Shown: positions 1 through 11,433 of the stretch, piece by piece
How the letters are laid out: the number at the start of each line of letters is the position of its first letter
Numbering within the stretch: position 1 is the stretch's first letter
Assembly: GCA_024803745.1 (NCBI GenBank)
Contig: JANJXV010000024.1
Coordinates: 5,426,106-5,490,105 of the forward strand
Direction of reading: 5' to 3'
Length of the DNA: 64,000 bases
Origin: Megascapheus bottae
Lineage: Eukaryota > Chordata > Mammalia > Rodentia > Geomyidae
Made by a program: the position numbers and the translations under genes
The notes under the pieces: generated by a model
Databases searched by the model: none
What the model was told of the DNA's origin: nothing
Seen by the model: the letters and a program-made list of their open reading frames with translations, nothing else

Positions 1-1461
1 AAATGTCCAGAAAATCAGTGGAGAACCCAAATGTTTGAAAGCCTTATAATTAGACTAATGGTTTGTTTTGACATTTGAATTGTAAGCCAGTAGAATACAA
101 AAATGACTTGGATGTTTGAAAATAGCTTATACTTCTGCTCAATTCAGCATCAAAACATAACTGCTAAAATTGTTCATTACCACTGGAAAACTATGGAAAA
201 TTGACTCAGGACACAGAAACCTTTTTTTTTTTTTTGCAATGTTTATTTACTGAGTTTTCATGTTCTGAGTTATTAGAGTAAGTACAGATTGTGACGATCA
301 GGCCTTGCATTTTTAGCTAATTATACAATATTAGTCATTATTTCTTTTGCTTTCTCTGATACTTTCTTGATTTAGTGAGACCATGCAGAATATAAAAATG
401 CATTGATGAAACTATGCAAACTGTGTGATGTAATGAAAAACTTACAAACATAGTGGCAACAACAAAGTTCCTATGTAGATCATGTTTCCTATATAGGTCT
501 TTGACAAGAAATGATGTTTAGTGGATTCAATTACATGTTTTTTAAAAGAGATAAACATATAGGAAAATGTTTTATAATGTAACAAAGGGCAATTTAGGTT
601 AATAAACCATATACTTTAATCCACAAAATGACATAAAATCATGATTTAAAGGAATAAAAAGTGGTTGAAATAATACCTGTGATTCCCAGAAAGACAGTTC
701 TTATTGATGATAAGTTTCAATTCCCTGTGTTTCTGAAGTTATTATATTTAATTTAGCACACAGAAAATAATATTGATCTACATGTCTTTTGTACTTGCCA
801 ATACTGATGCTAAAAATAATTAAAAATAAAAGAAACTGAAACAGAATTAATGAGCTAATTGGATGTAAAACTTTCAAGTAGAAAGAAAAGCAGTTTTTAG
901 GAACATCAGAAAAACTGAAATTAGCTAAATCGCAGAGTACTGAAATGTGAGAAATATCTAAGATATGCTTTTATTCTGGTAAAGCAGACCCTGTACCTTG
1001 CTGTTTACTTGATATTTTAATTTGGAATTAACTGACACATATAAACATTTTTTATACTTATTACTCATTTTTTCACAATAAAACAGTGGTTAAAGCAAGA
1101 AATGCAATTAATTTAGTAGATCATTTCTGACTCAATTTGAAGATTTGAGCACACATAGCTAACTACCTCCAGTTAATTCAAAATTTTATTTGAAATACAG
1201 AATGGAAGAAACAAGAGTGATAAAAATAATACTATGAGAATTCTGGAAAACAAGAAACAAAACAATTAGAAAACAAGACATTTGTGGAAATTTCTTCAAA
1301 TAAAAAATAAAGATGTTATTCTTGAAGGGAAAAAAGGAAAAGGTAACTAAACCCAGTAAACACAAGTTAGAAAGGCTAAGAGTTGGTTTCTGTGTACATA
1401 AAGTTGGTTTCCAGAAACACTAGGCTAGCTGTAGCTTTATCCCTAGAAAAGATTGCATTTT
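1..1461. other. Anonymous AT-rich DNA
   Basis: No gene, recent repeat or RNA gene is recognisable here. The stretch is AT-rich, has stops in all frames and contains only a short T-run near 222-235. Very old repeats could be hidden by divergence. Confidence 0.6.
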
Positions 1462-2006
1462 TGTTTCAAAATATTCTTTTTTGATTGTTGGGGTGATGTA
1501 CAGAGGGGTTACAGTTACATTCACCAGGTAGTGGGTACATTACTTAGTGAACATTGTTACTCCTTCCCATGTTTTTCTCTCACTTTTCCTCCCCTCCCCT
1601 CTCCTTCTCATCTTGTTTGTCCCTTTCCTTGCCTATTTCAAACAAACAAACATATATACAATACATCAGATACCAAAGTCAGAGGCAGTAACAACATGAG
1701 ATAAATCATAAGAGAAAAAGAAAAGAAATAGCTTCACATAGTACATTAAGAACAATAATCACAAAGAAAAACCTATTGTTTCCATATCCTAGAATTCATT
1801 TTGCTTAGCATCATCCTATATGACCCTGCATAAATGGACACTGTTCTTGGGCTTTCCCAAAGCTAGCTGTCTACCATTTGAGCCACAGCACCACTTCTGA
1901 TTTTTGTGTGTATGTTGAACTGAGGAATCGAACCTACAGCTTTGTGCATACTACACAAGCACTCTACCACTAGGCCATGCTCCTGACCCTGTTTCAAAAT
2001 ATTCTT
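1462..2006 (-). mobile_element. Chimeric IDL-Geo SINE / L1 3'-end insertion with shared TSD
   Basis: The insertion is bounded by 17-bp direct repeats at 1462-1478 and 1990-2006 (tgtttcaaaatattctt). Read on the minus strand, it starts with an IDL-Geo SINE head (1989 down to about 1838) with A-box-like and B-box-like sequence. It breaks inside the right monomer just after the 'caagaacagtg' motif. It then continues directly into about 345 bp of L1 3' UTR (about 1827 down to 1479) ending in a short A-rich tail. The last 45 bp or so of the SINE, including its A-tail, are missing. One TSD around both parts suggests a single insertion with a template switch from L1 RNA to SINE RNA. Confidence 0.8.
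1838..1989 (-). mobile_element. IDL-Geo SINE, 3'-truncated (5' half of chimera)
   Basis: The minus strand shows an ID-like head (A box 'tggcctagtggtag', B box 'ggttcgattcc') followed by 'gaagtggtgctgtggctcaa', the start of the Geo monomer. The normal end of Geo ('ccctgagttcaagccccaggactggc' in other copies, read here only as its key elements) is absent, because L1 sequence begins instead. Confidence 0.85.
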
Positions 2007-2534
2007 GTTCAGGGTTGAGAGAGATAGGGAATAACGATGGGAGGGAGGCACTGATGAAGATGCTTGTACTTATATACTGACCTGTCCAATTGAATCCTTT
2101 TTGTACAACTATAGATGATATTAATTTTAAAAAGTCTTGTTTACATTATGTCCTTGGTACTTACAATGTGTTTCTTTTCTGAAGTACAGTCAGTCTGCTG
2201 TATTTGACATATCTATCATGAATTATAACCGCTAAATCAGAATAAGGACATACTAATTTGATATATATATATATATATATATATATTGCACAATTACTAA
2301 AAAGGAATATTTTTTGAATATCCCAAAGGCCAAAATCCTCACACAGAAATTGATGACATCAAAGATGTAGTATGGTCCTGTGTATGAAAAAGAAATGGCC
2401 TTTGATCTTTTGTGGTCTCTATTGTCATGTATTTTGGACTTCTAACGGTTACTATTTTCTTGCTTGTGACATACTCTTTGCTCCTAAAGACTTTATATAT
2501 GTAAACTCTGTACAATCTGCTGAGTACTTTCAAA
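2007..2534. other. Anonymous DNA with an (AT)n microsatellite
   Basis: No gene is visible. A perfect (AT)13 run lies at 2261-2286; the rest is unassigned AT-rich sequence. Confidence 0.6.
2261..2286. repeat. (AT)13 microsatellite
   Basis: Thirteen uninterrupted AT dinucleotides. Likely length-polymorphic. Confidence 0.97.
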
Positions 2535-2537
2535 TAT

Positions 2538-2708
2538 CAGAAGTACAGTGAACATTCAGCTGCACATTAGAATGGCATAACACCTGCTTGGATCTTTCTT
2601 ACTCAAATTTTTATTTTAATTGCTTTGGTGTGTGGCCTGTGTCTCAGGAGGTATAGAAATTTTAAAGGTGATTGTAAGATAATCCTAATAGTTGGAAACC
2701 ATTGATTT
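2538..2708 (+). mobile_element. MER5A-like hAT-Charlie DNA transposon fossil
   Basis: The sequence follows the order I know for MER5A. A start resembling 'cagtg...cagctgcacattagaatgg' is followed by a central 'ttaattgctttggtgtgtgg' with 'cctg..tctcagga', then 'aaattttaaaggtgatt', and an end resembling the inverted start ('ttggaaaccattg'). The terminal inverted repeats are degraded. The element is non-autonomous, has no coding capacity and predates rodents. The family name is from memory and was not searched. Confidence 0.7.
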
Positions 2709-4505
2709 GAACAAGATCAGGCAAATCTATGAGGTGACTCTTTGAAGTAATTAAAATAATTATAATGAATAGCATTTATTCAGTAATACAGCAACCCTTT
2801 TCCTCCACAGTCAAAAAGTTTGGTAGACAATTAGCCTTTTTAAGGTGAAGAGGAACTTCTGAGCAAGAGTTTTCTTTGTTTACTTGTATAATTTTTGGAG
2901 AATACACTGTTTGAGTCAGATCCTATTTTTGGAAATTGCGAATTAATGAACAAGTATGGTCTTGAGTAAACAGGAATGTAAAAATGAATATTCAGAATTG
3001 TTTCCAGTTTATAACTCATAAATGACATGTGGTTTGTGTGAATAAAGAATGCATATTTTGGTAGCCTTTGTAGATGAAATACCCAGTATCACAAGACTGT
3101 TGTTATGAGTGAAACCAGACAATATCAATTGTGTTATTCTAATGATATTTCTGATAAAAGGACTTTTGCTACAAAACAAAGCAATTTTGTTAAATTATAT
3201 GGGTCGCACATGTTGGTGGAAGACTCTGAAAATGGGATTCCAACATAAGTCCGCAAAGACTATTAATTGTTTTGCTTATTTCTGCAGTTAGTCTTTTTAT
3301 AATTATTCCTTTTATATTTCCACATAAATTTAAACAATAATAAATGAGTAGATTAACACAAATCTACTCTGTTTAACCAAGACTAGGCCATATATTATTT
3401 AAACTACAGTTATTTACTAGCTCTTAAAAGAAAGTAATAAATGGAAACAAAAATTCATGCCAATTATTTTTCATAGCATTGTATAATCAAAGACATATGC
3501 ATCTGCTTTATATTCATAGTTTTCTACTTACTAAGAAATATATACTTAAAATATTTCACAGATTGCTATTTTACTCATTGCTCTCATACTTTTTTCTTCA
3601 GAGTGAATAACTTGATTTTTTTGTGTAAAAATCACCCGCTTTTGCTTTATTTTGTGAAACAAGGATATTTTTAAATAATCCCTCCACTATAGGTCATATT
3701 TTAGAGAGAAGCTACAAAGGAAATAGGCTATTGTTTCATTATTACTATATTATTTTCATTAGCTACACAGAGTTATCTAGGGTGAGATACAATTTCATTA
3801 TCAGAAGGCAAAGGCCTTACCTAGTTTCCATGGGTAAGTATGTTAGAAAATGATTAATATTTTTTCTTCTTGTAAAGGAAAGCTATAAGCATAACATGTG
3901 TTCTTTTCAGTATGTTTAGCCTACAGCAAACTCTTGTTTAATATCCAAAATATATAGTGAAATCTGAAATTGATTTCTGGTGCTGTCTGCTATATGAATT
4001 TGTTATTACTTGTTATATCTTCAAATGTATACTTCTATCTCTCTAATTACTTTCATAGCTCCAAACATGTAATGGTCACATTGCACTTCCCATAACTTTC
4101 TAGGATTTCAACAAATTAGAGAAAATAGTTAAACAAATCTAATTATGTCTGCAGTATGAAGCTGCGTTAGAGTTGTTAGAGTCTAAATGCAGGTCACAGA
4201 ATTTTAGTTTTGCCAAGGACCCTGACAGACACTTGTATATATGCTTGCCTGTGGCATGCTTAAAACTTTTGGTTTTTAGGCTAGATGAATTTTGAACATA
4301 TTTGTTTTCTACTGTAACTTAATGAACAATTTCCATTTTTGCCTGAAAGAAGTTTTAGTGTTTCTTGTCTTTCAGGCAAAAGTAACACTAGTACTCCGCA
4401 GATCATATTCTAAATTTTCCTTTGCTTTCAAACTGTATACTAGACATAAATACCTTCTTGAAGCAAAAGGTGAATCTATGAAATAAATAGAGAAGGCTGA
4501 AATAA
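2709..4505. other. Anonymous AT-rich DNA
   Basis: Nothing recognisable. Only short chance ORFs of about 60 codons occur, with no familiar motif. Confidence 0.6.
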
Positions 4506-4756
4506 ATACTTTATGCCAGGCATTGACGACTCACATCTGTAATCGTAGCATCTCAGGAGGGTGAGATATGATGATAGTGGTTCTAAGCCAGCCTAGACAA
4601 AGGAAAGTCCATGAGATTCTTATTTATAATAAACTACCTTAATAAAAGCCAAAAGTGAAGCTGTGACTCAAGTAGTAAAGTGCTAACTTAGAGAGAGAGA
4701 AAAAAATAGAAAAGCTCAGTAATAACAACCAAGGCCCAGCAGAAGTTTACATGCAT
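4506..4756 (+). mobile_element. Old B1-Geo type SINE, degraded
   Basis: A 7SL/B1-like left part is visible ('tgtaatcgtagcatctcagga', then 'gagattcttattta'). It is followed by a worn Geo-type right monomer ('gaagctgtgactcaagtagtaaag'). An inserted GA/A-rich piece interrupts the right monomer near 4690-4712. The element runs into the (CA)n array at its 3' side. Confidence 0.65.

Positions 4757-4758
<2 letters not shown>

Positions 4759-4804
<46 letters not shown>
4759..4804. repeat. (AC)23 microsatellite
   Basis: An uninterrupted AC array directly downstream of a SINE, possibly grown from its tail. Confidence 0.97.
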
Positions 4805-4807
<3 letters not shown>

Positions 4808-4879
4808 TTGTTACAATTATTCCACAGTCTTCAGTCATATCAGCATATATGGAACAGTAAATCATCCAATTTCAATTAA

Positions 4880-4966
4880 TGAATTAGTGTGGCTTACGTG
4901 GTGCAGTAATTGCCTAAGAAACTGAAGGCCCTGAATTCAAACCCTACCACCACCAAAATGATGATA
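4880..4966 (+). mobile_element. tRNA-derived SINE fragment
   Basis: A segment with 'gtggtgcagtaattgcctaa' and 'ccctgaattcaaaccc' resembles the A and B boxes of an ID-like or Geo-like monomer. It ends in an A-rich 'accaccaaaatgatgat' tail. It is too degraded for family assignment. Confidence 0.4.
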
Positions 4967-5046
4967 ATAAAAATTCAAAAATAGTGGGAATTAGGACTAA
5001 TGTTTTGTCAGAGACATCTCAACTGACTGTAAAAATACAATAGTTT

Positions 5047-6143
5047 AAAAGTTCTGATTTGCATCTCTTTTATGGCCAGAGATGTGGAGCATTCATGTGT
5101 CTATTGGACATTCTCCCTTTAAGTCTTTAGCCCCCTTTTAATGGGATGGCTGTTTCTCTGAGGATTTGTTTTTTGAGAGATTTGTTTCTTGGAGCTGTAA
5201 GTATATTTTAGATATGAAGCCAATATCTGTTGTACAGCTAGTGAAAAATTTCTCCTACTCTGACTCCAGTTAGAATGGCCGTTATCAAGGAATATAATAA
5301 AAACAGGTATTGGCAGGTATGTGGCCAGAAGGGAAAAGAAAATTCCCACAGAAGAGTGTAAGCTCGTTCAACCATTCTGGAAAGCATTCTGGTGATTCCT
5401 CAAAAGTCTAAACATAGAGCTCCCCTATAATTCAGCATTCCCACTCCTTGGCATTTACCCAAATGTCCAGAAACAAGGGCATACTGAAGCTACGAGGACA
5501 ACGATGTTCACTGCAGCATTATTTAGCATAACTAAGATATGGCACTACCATAGTTGTCCCTCAGTAGATGAATGGACCAAGAAGATGAGGTACTTATACA
5601 CAATCGAATTCTATGCTGCCATCAGAAAGAATGACATTGCCCCATTCGTAAAGCAATGAAAAGACTTGGAAAAAGATAATATTAAGTGAAGTAAATCAGA
5701 CCCAAAGGAGCAAAGGCTCCATGTTTTCTCTCCTTTGCAATAATTAGTACACAACTAGGACTCTCTTAGCAGAGTGTCACAATAGCTCATGGTCATATAG
5801 GATGATGCACTCTAGGATATGGAAACAAGAAGTTTATCATTGTGATTGTAGTTAATGTATTATGTGCTGTTATTTCTTTTCTCTTTTATTTTCCCCTATG
5901 GTTAATCTCAAGTGGTTAATGTATCTGACTTTGTTACCTGGTGTATATACATTTATTTGTTTATTTGAAATAGGGAAAGGAAGGGAGAAAACAACATGAT
6001 TGGGAGGAGGTGGGGGGGAAAGAGTGGGGGATAAAAATATGAGAAGGGGTATCAATGTTCCACTAATAATGCACCCAGTACCTGACAAATGTAACTAACC
6101 CCTCTATACATTCCTCCACCAATAACATACAATAAAAAGTTCT
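5047..6143 (+). mobile_element. L1 with inverted 5' part (twin priming), TSD aaaagttct
   Basis: Two L1 pieces lie head to head. Positions 5056-5260 match the minus-strand sequence of ORF2. From about 5261 ('actccagttagaatggcc') to 6134 the sequence is plus-strand ORF2 end plus 3' UTR, with a G-rich polypurine tract near 6002-6030. The two pieces are almost adjacent in L1 coordinates, with about 20 bp missing at the join. The 9-bp repeat aaaagttct flanks the unit (5047-5055, 6135-6143) and is preceded by TT on the left, an L1 endonuclease-type site. All reading frames are broken. Confidence 0.85.
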
Positions 6144-6550
6144 ATCCCTATCAAAAGAGTAGCTTAGAAATCGAGAACTAAATTCTAAAAATCAAAGCTT
6201 TCTGTTTTACAAAAGAAATAAGACCAAACAAGAAAAAATAGAGGGAAGCAATTATCATGATAAATAAATAAAAGACAAATGCATCCTTTCTTGGTTCTAG
6301 CTCTATTGTGGTTAATTAAAGAGAGATATTTCATCTGACTTTTTATCCTCCAGATATCCTTATCAAAATTTCTAGCTTCTTTGCTTATTGCCACAACCAT
6401 CTGACCATATATTTCACTAATATGTTTTATTACATTTCCTGAATATTTTCTTCCATTGTCTAGCCCTTCTCATAGCTTAGTTTTATGTTTTACAATGTAA
6501 TAAAGATATGATGATTATATAAAGAAATAAGACTAGTATATTCTTACAAT
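6144..6550. other. Anonymous DNA
   Basis: No gene or recognisable repeat; AT-rich. Confidence 0.6.
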
Positions 6551-6769
6551 AAATGAGTCAAATGTGGGGCCGGGAGTTTGGCCTAGTGGTAGAGTGCTTG
6601 CCTAGTATGCACGAAGACCCGGGTTCGATTCCTCGGTACCACATACATAGAAAAAACCAAAAGTGGTGCTGAGGCTCAAGTGGTAGAGCTCTAGCCTTGA
6701 GAAAGTCCAAGGACAGTGCTCAGGCCCTGAGCTCAAGCCCAGGACTGGCAAAAAAAATGAGGCAAATGT
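6551..6769 (+). mobile_element. IDL-Geo SINE, full length, with TSD
   Basis: This is the best reference copy in the window. The ID-like left monomer begins at 6566, with A box 'tggcctagtggtagag' and B box 'gggttcgattcc'. A linker 'acatacatagaaaaaacc' follows. The Geo right monomer runs from 'gtggtgctgaggctcaag' through 'gagctcaagcccaggactgg' into a short A-tail. The flanking 15-bp repeats (6551-6565 and 6755-6769) differ by one base. The left monomer resembles the tRNA-Ala-derived ID family, which would give internal RNA polymerase III promoter elements. Mobility would depend on L1 enzymes. Confidence 0.93.
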
Positions 6770-7376
6770 AAATCCCAAAATTATTACCTGTCAAGTACAC
6801 ACGTCAAGTTCAAAATATAAGTATTATAAAAATTACTGAGAAGATCTTGCTAAACTTTAAAAATCTCTTAAAAAAGAAAACTAAAAATAAGTAAACTCTT
6901 TGAAGCTCTTTGTCTTGTTAAGTAATAACAAACCATTAGTTGATTTGGTGATAATGTATGTTTAAGAACAGATAATTTTTTTATTGTAATTAATAAAAGG
7001 GTTACATAATATTTGCCAGATAGAAGGTACATTAATTCACATATATTGATACCCTTTCACCTGTCTTGGTCCCCATTACCCTCCCCTCCCACTCCCCCCA
7101 TCTTGGTTTTCCCCCCTTCCCTATCGAATTTCAAATAACCAAATACAAATAAATCCAATATATCAGATAACAAAGTGAGCTACTGTAACAATATGAGATA
7201 ACCAAGGGACAGCAAAAGAGATGAGAGATAACATAGTACATTAAGGACAACAATCATTCATTTTATGGCATTTGTTTCAATATTCTAGAGGTCTTTTCAA
7301 TAAGCTTCATACGATATGGCCTTATGTATCAAGGTTTTGCTCTATTGCAGATCTCTGCTAGTAGAGTCCAAGGTTT

Positions 7377-8726
7377 CTACTGATTATGACAAATGAGGGG
7401 AACCATTGAGCCTAAGGTCCTTTGAGTCTGGCTTATTCACTTAATATGATTTTTTTTTAAGACTTTCCATTTCCTAACAAATGGGGCAAAGTTGTTTTTT
7501 TCTGAGAGCTGGATAGAATTCCATTGTGTACAAATACCACAACTTGTTGATCCACTCATCAACTGAGGGACATCTGGGTTGGTTCCATATTTTTGCTATG
7601 GTGAATAATGCTGCAATGAACATTGTTGTGGTAGTGTATTTAGTATGCCCTAGTTTCTGGATGGTTGGGTAAATGCCAAGTAGTGGAATTGCTGGGTCAT
7701 AGGAGAGCTCTATGTTTAGTCTTTTGAGGAACTGTCATACTGCTTTCCACAGTGGTTGAACGAGTTTGCACTCCCACTAACAGTGTAGTAGGGATCCCTC
7801 CTGGCCACATCCCCTCCAGCATATGTTGTTATTCGTTTTCCTGATCCTGGCCATTCTAACTGGAGTGAGGTGGAATCTTAGAGTTGTTTTGATTTGCATT
7901 TCTTTTATAACCAGAGATGTTGAGCATTTCTTCATGTGTCTATAGGCCATTTTTGTTTCTTCTTCAGAGAAGATTCTCTTTAAGTCCTTGGCCCATTTTT
8001 TAATGGAATGGCTGTTACTTTGGGGATTAGTTTTGTAGTGATTCAATTTTTTGAGCTGTTGATATATTTTAGATATGAGGTCTTTGTCCATTGTTTGGTT
8101 GGTGAAGATCTTCTACCACTCTGTAGGATTCCTAATTAATTTACTAGCTATGTCCTTTGCCATACAAAAGCTCTGCAGTTTAATGCAGTCCCACTTATCC
8201 AGCCTTTCTCTGATTTGTTGTGATGCTTGGTCCTTATTAAGAAAGTTTCCACCTGTGCCAAGGAGGCCTAGTGTATCTCCTATTCCTTCTTGTAAAGTTT
8301 TCAGTGTGTTGGCTGTTACCTCCAGGTCTTTGATCCATTTGGAAATAATTCTAGTGCAGGATGACAAAGAAGGATCCAACTTTAGTTTTTTGCAGGTGCT
8401 TAACCAGTTTTGCCAGCACCACTTGTTGAAGAGGCTGTCTTTCTTCCAATCTATTATTTTTTGTCTCCCTTGCCAAATTTTAGGTGGCCATAGGTCTGTG
8501 GTTTAATATCTGGGTCCTCAGGTCTATTCCATTGGTCTTCAGGCCTGTTCTTGTGCCAGTACCAAGCTGTTTTGATAATTATAGCTCTGTAATAGAGTCT
8601 AAAGTTTGGAATTGAAATTCCTCCAGCGCTGTTCTTTCTCCTAAGAAGTGTTTTTGCTATACAGGGTCTTTTATTATTCCATATAAAATTTTGGATGGCC
8701 TCTTCTATTTCTTTAAAGAATGCCAT
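7377..8726 (-). pseudogene. L1 ORF2 C-terminal region, broken into several frames
   Basis: The part of ORF2 downstream of the reverse transcriptase is split among overlapping frames (8454-8726, 8113-8379, 7777-8091). Recognisable segments include '[18 protein letters not shown]' and '[27 protein letters not shown]', the cysteine- and tryptophan-containing L1 C-terminal region. Frameshifts between the segments show that it no longer encodes one protein. Confidence 0.9.
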
Positions 8727-10273
8727 TGGGATGTTGATGGGTATTGCTTTGAATTAGTAGATAGCCCTTGGAAGACTGTCATTTTCACAATGTTGATTCT
8801 TCCAATCCAGGAGCATGGGAGGTTTTTCCATTTCCTTAATTCTGCTTTAATTTCCTTTTTTAGGGTTTTAAATTTTTCATCAAAAAGATTCTTTACATTC
8901 TTAGTTAAGCTAATTCCTAGGTACTTTATTTTCTTTGAGGCTATTGCAAAAGGAGTTGCTTTCCTGATTATTGCCTCGTTCCTCTCACTGTTGGCGTAGA
9001 GAAAGGCAGTTGATTTTTGAGGGTTAATTTTATACCTTGCTACCCTTCCAAAGTTTTGAATCAGCTCAAGGAGCTTGGGAGTAGAGTCTATAGGATTCTT
9101 TAAATACAGAATCATGTCCTTTGCAAAGAGAGATACTTTTACTTTCTCTTTCCCTATTTGGATCCCCTTTATGCTTGCTTCTTGCCTTATTGCACTGGCT
9201 AGGAATTCTAATACTATGTTCAAGAGGAGTGGAGAGAGTGGGCATCCTTGTCTTGTTCCTGATTTTAGAGGGAATGGCTTTAGCTTTTCGCCATTAGATA
9301 TAATACTAGCTGTGGGTTTGTCATACACAGCCTTTATTATACTGAGGAATGTTCTGTGGATTCCTAGTTTCTCCAGAGCTTTTAACATAAAGGGGTGTTG
9401 GATCTTGTCAAATGCCTTTTCTGCATCTTTTGAGACAATCATGTGATTCTTGTCCTTGCTCCTGTTGATGTGTTGAATTATATTAATTGATTTGCATATG
9501 TTGAACCTGCTTTGCCTCCTTGTGATGAATCCAGTTTGATCATAGTGTATAATTTTTTTGATGAGTTGTTGTAGACGGTTCCCCAGTATTTTGTTGAGAA
9601 GTTTTGCATCGATGTTCATCAAAGAAATAGGTCTATAGTTCTCTTTCTTTGATGAATCTCTGTCTGGTTTGGGGATTAGGGTTATACTGGCTTCATAGAA
9701 TGAGTTTGGTAAAGAGCCTTCATTTTCAATTTCGTTGAAGAGCTTGAGGAGTATTGTTGTGAGCTCTGCTTTGAAGAATTTATAGAATTCAGCTGTGAAT
9801 CCATCTGGTCCTGGGCTTTTCTTAGGTGGAAGGTCTCTAATTGCCATTTCTATTTCAGAGCTTGAAATAGGCCTGTTGAGTTGGCTTAGTTCTTCTTGGT
9901 TCAGTGTGGGTATGTTAATATTGGCTAGGAATTCATCCATTTCATCTAGATTCTCAAATTTGTTGGCATAAAGGTTTGAGAAGTAGTCCCTCATGATATT
10001 CTGGATGTTGGTAATTTCTGTCGTGATTTTACAATTTTCGTCTGCGATTTTGTTTATTTCGGTATGCTCTCTTCTTTTTTTGGTGAGATTTACTAAGGGT
10101 TTGCCAATTTTGTTAATTTTTTCAAAAAACCAACTCCTTGTTTTGTTCATTCTTTCTATAGTTTTTTTGGATTCCAATTCATTTAATTCTGCTTTGATTT
10201 TAATAATTTGCTTCCTTCTACTAGGGTTAGGGTTGGTTTGTTGCTCTTTTTCCAGGAGCGGAAGGGGAGACAT
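8705..10273 (-). pseudogene. L1 ORF2 reverse-transcriptase segment with altered catalytic box
   Basis: This open frame of 522 codons covers the ORF2 linker and reverse transcriptase domain. Family motifs are visible in order: '[18 protein letters not shown]' (about 148-165), '[18 protein letters not shown]' (211-228), motif A 'DAEKAFDK' (283-290), '[12 protein letters not shown]' (339-350), then the catalytic box. That box reads F-A-K-D (383-386) where L1 normally has F-A-D-D; the copy at 44057 in this window keeps FADD. The protein would bind and copy L1 RNA at nicked DNA, but the loss of a catalytic aspartate and the breaks on either side make activity very unlikely. Confidence 0.93.
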
Positions 10274-10492
10274 TAACTTGTTGGTTTGCTATTTTTCCAA
10301 ATTGTTGTTGTAGGCACTCAGTGCTATAAATTTTCCTCTGAGAACTGCCTTTGCCATGTCACAAAGGAGTTGGTATTTTGTGTGGTCGTTATTGTTAAAT
10401 TTCATGAACTGTTGGATTTCTGTTCTGATCTCATCGATGACCCATTGGTGATTCAGCAATGTGTTGTTTAGTCTCCATGATTTACAGGGTTT

Positions 10493-10768
10493 TCATTGGT
10501 GGAGTCGTGTGTTCAGTTCCAATTTGATGCCCTTGTGGTCTGAGAGTGTGCACGGAATAATTTCAGTGTTTCTGAATTTGTCCAGGTTTGTTTTATGGCC
10601 TAAGATGTGGTCTATTTTGGAAACTGTTCCATGTGCTGCTGAGAAAAACGTATATTGTGTTGTTGCTGGGTGGAATATTCTGCAGATGTCTGTTAGATCT
10701 AGTTGGTCTATATAGTTGTTCAGTTCTAAGGTTTCTCGGTTGCGTTTTTGCCTTGTTGATCTGTCCAT
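10493..10768 (-). pseudogene. L1 ORF2 endonuclease, C-terminal part
   Basis: This 91-codon frame continues the endonuclease domain. The motifs 'SKIDHILG' and 'LSDHKGIKLE' carry the conserved Asp and the Asp-His pair of the APE-type L1 endonuclease active site. It is cut off from the N-terminal half (10772-11224) by an in-frame break around 10770, and from the reverse transcriptase frame by a break between 10493 and 10273. Confidence 0.88.
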
Positions 10769-10771
10769 AGG

Positions 10772-11224
10772 TTAGAGTGGTGTGTGAAAGTCACCAACAA
10801 TCACTGTGTTTCGATGTATGTATGGTTTCAGTGAAAGTAAAGTTTGCTTGATGAAATTTGGAGCTCCGGGATTGGGTGTGTAAATATTTAGGATCGTTAT
10901 GTCTTCCTGGAGGAAAGATCCCTTTAGTAGTATGTAGTAACATTCTTTGTCTTTTCTCACTAATTTTAGTTTGAAGTCTATTTTATCTGATATGAGGATG
11001 GCAACTCCAGCCTGTTTATGGGGGCCGTCAGCTTGATAGAGTTTATTCCAGGCTCTCACTTTCAAGAGATGTTTGTTTTTTTGGGTGAGATGTGTCTCTT
11101 GAAGACAGCAGAACGATTGATCCTGCTTTTTGATCCAACTAGACAGCCTATGCCGTTTAATTGGAGAGTTAAGTCCATTGATATTGAGAGTTAGGATTGA
11201 GAGGTATTTATTAGTTCCTACCAT
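10772..11224 (-). pseudogene. L1 ORF2 endonuclease, N-terminal part
   Basis: This 150-codon frame begins at the normal ORF2 start ('MVGTNKYLSILTLNINGLNS'). It contains the catalytic Asn of 'LNINGLN' and the metal-binding Glu of 'LQETHLT'. Near its end the usual 'GDFNTPL' reads 'GDFHTPL', replacing a conserved Asn with His. The frame then stops. In an intact element this domain nicks target DNA at TT/AAAA-like sites to prime reverse transcription. Confidence 0.9.
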
Positions 11225-11433
11225 TTTTAGAAGCTTTTATTAGGGCCTGTGTCTTGACAGTTCTTGTGGTCCTTAGATGGTATGCTGTTTAGGTGCCATT
11301 TCTTTCCCTATATTGCATTTATTTTGGTTTTCTGTGTATAGAACATCTTTAAGAATTCTCTGTAGTGTTGGTTTTGTTGCGACATATTGTTGTAGCTTTT
11401 CCCTGGAATGGAATGTTTTTATTGTTCCCTCAG

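Noticed and set aside
4759..4804. CRISPR-like or structured array
   Set aside because: It is a simple dinucleotide repeat. No spaced direct repeats of CRISPR type occur anywhere in the window.
6566..6640. A tRNA gene
   Set aside because: The A and B boxes are real, but the sequence is the left monomer of a repeated SINE with linker, right monomer, A-tail and TSD.
8075..9446. Plus-strand ORFs of 100-143 codons across 8075-9446
   Set aside because: They are antisense shadows of the minus-strand L1 ORF2. The same shadows recur opposite the L1 copies at 36910-37416 and 44272-44643.
9993..10715. Hydrophobic plus-strand ORFs resembling membrane proteins
   Set aside because: They lie opposite L1 ORF2. 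The reverse complement of an A-rich ORF gives Phe/Leu/Ile-rich translations.
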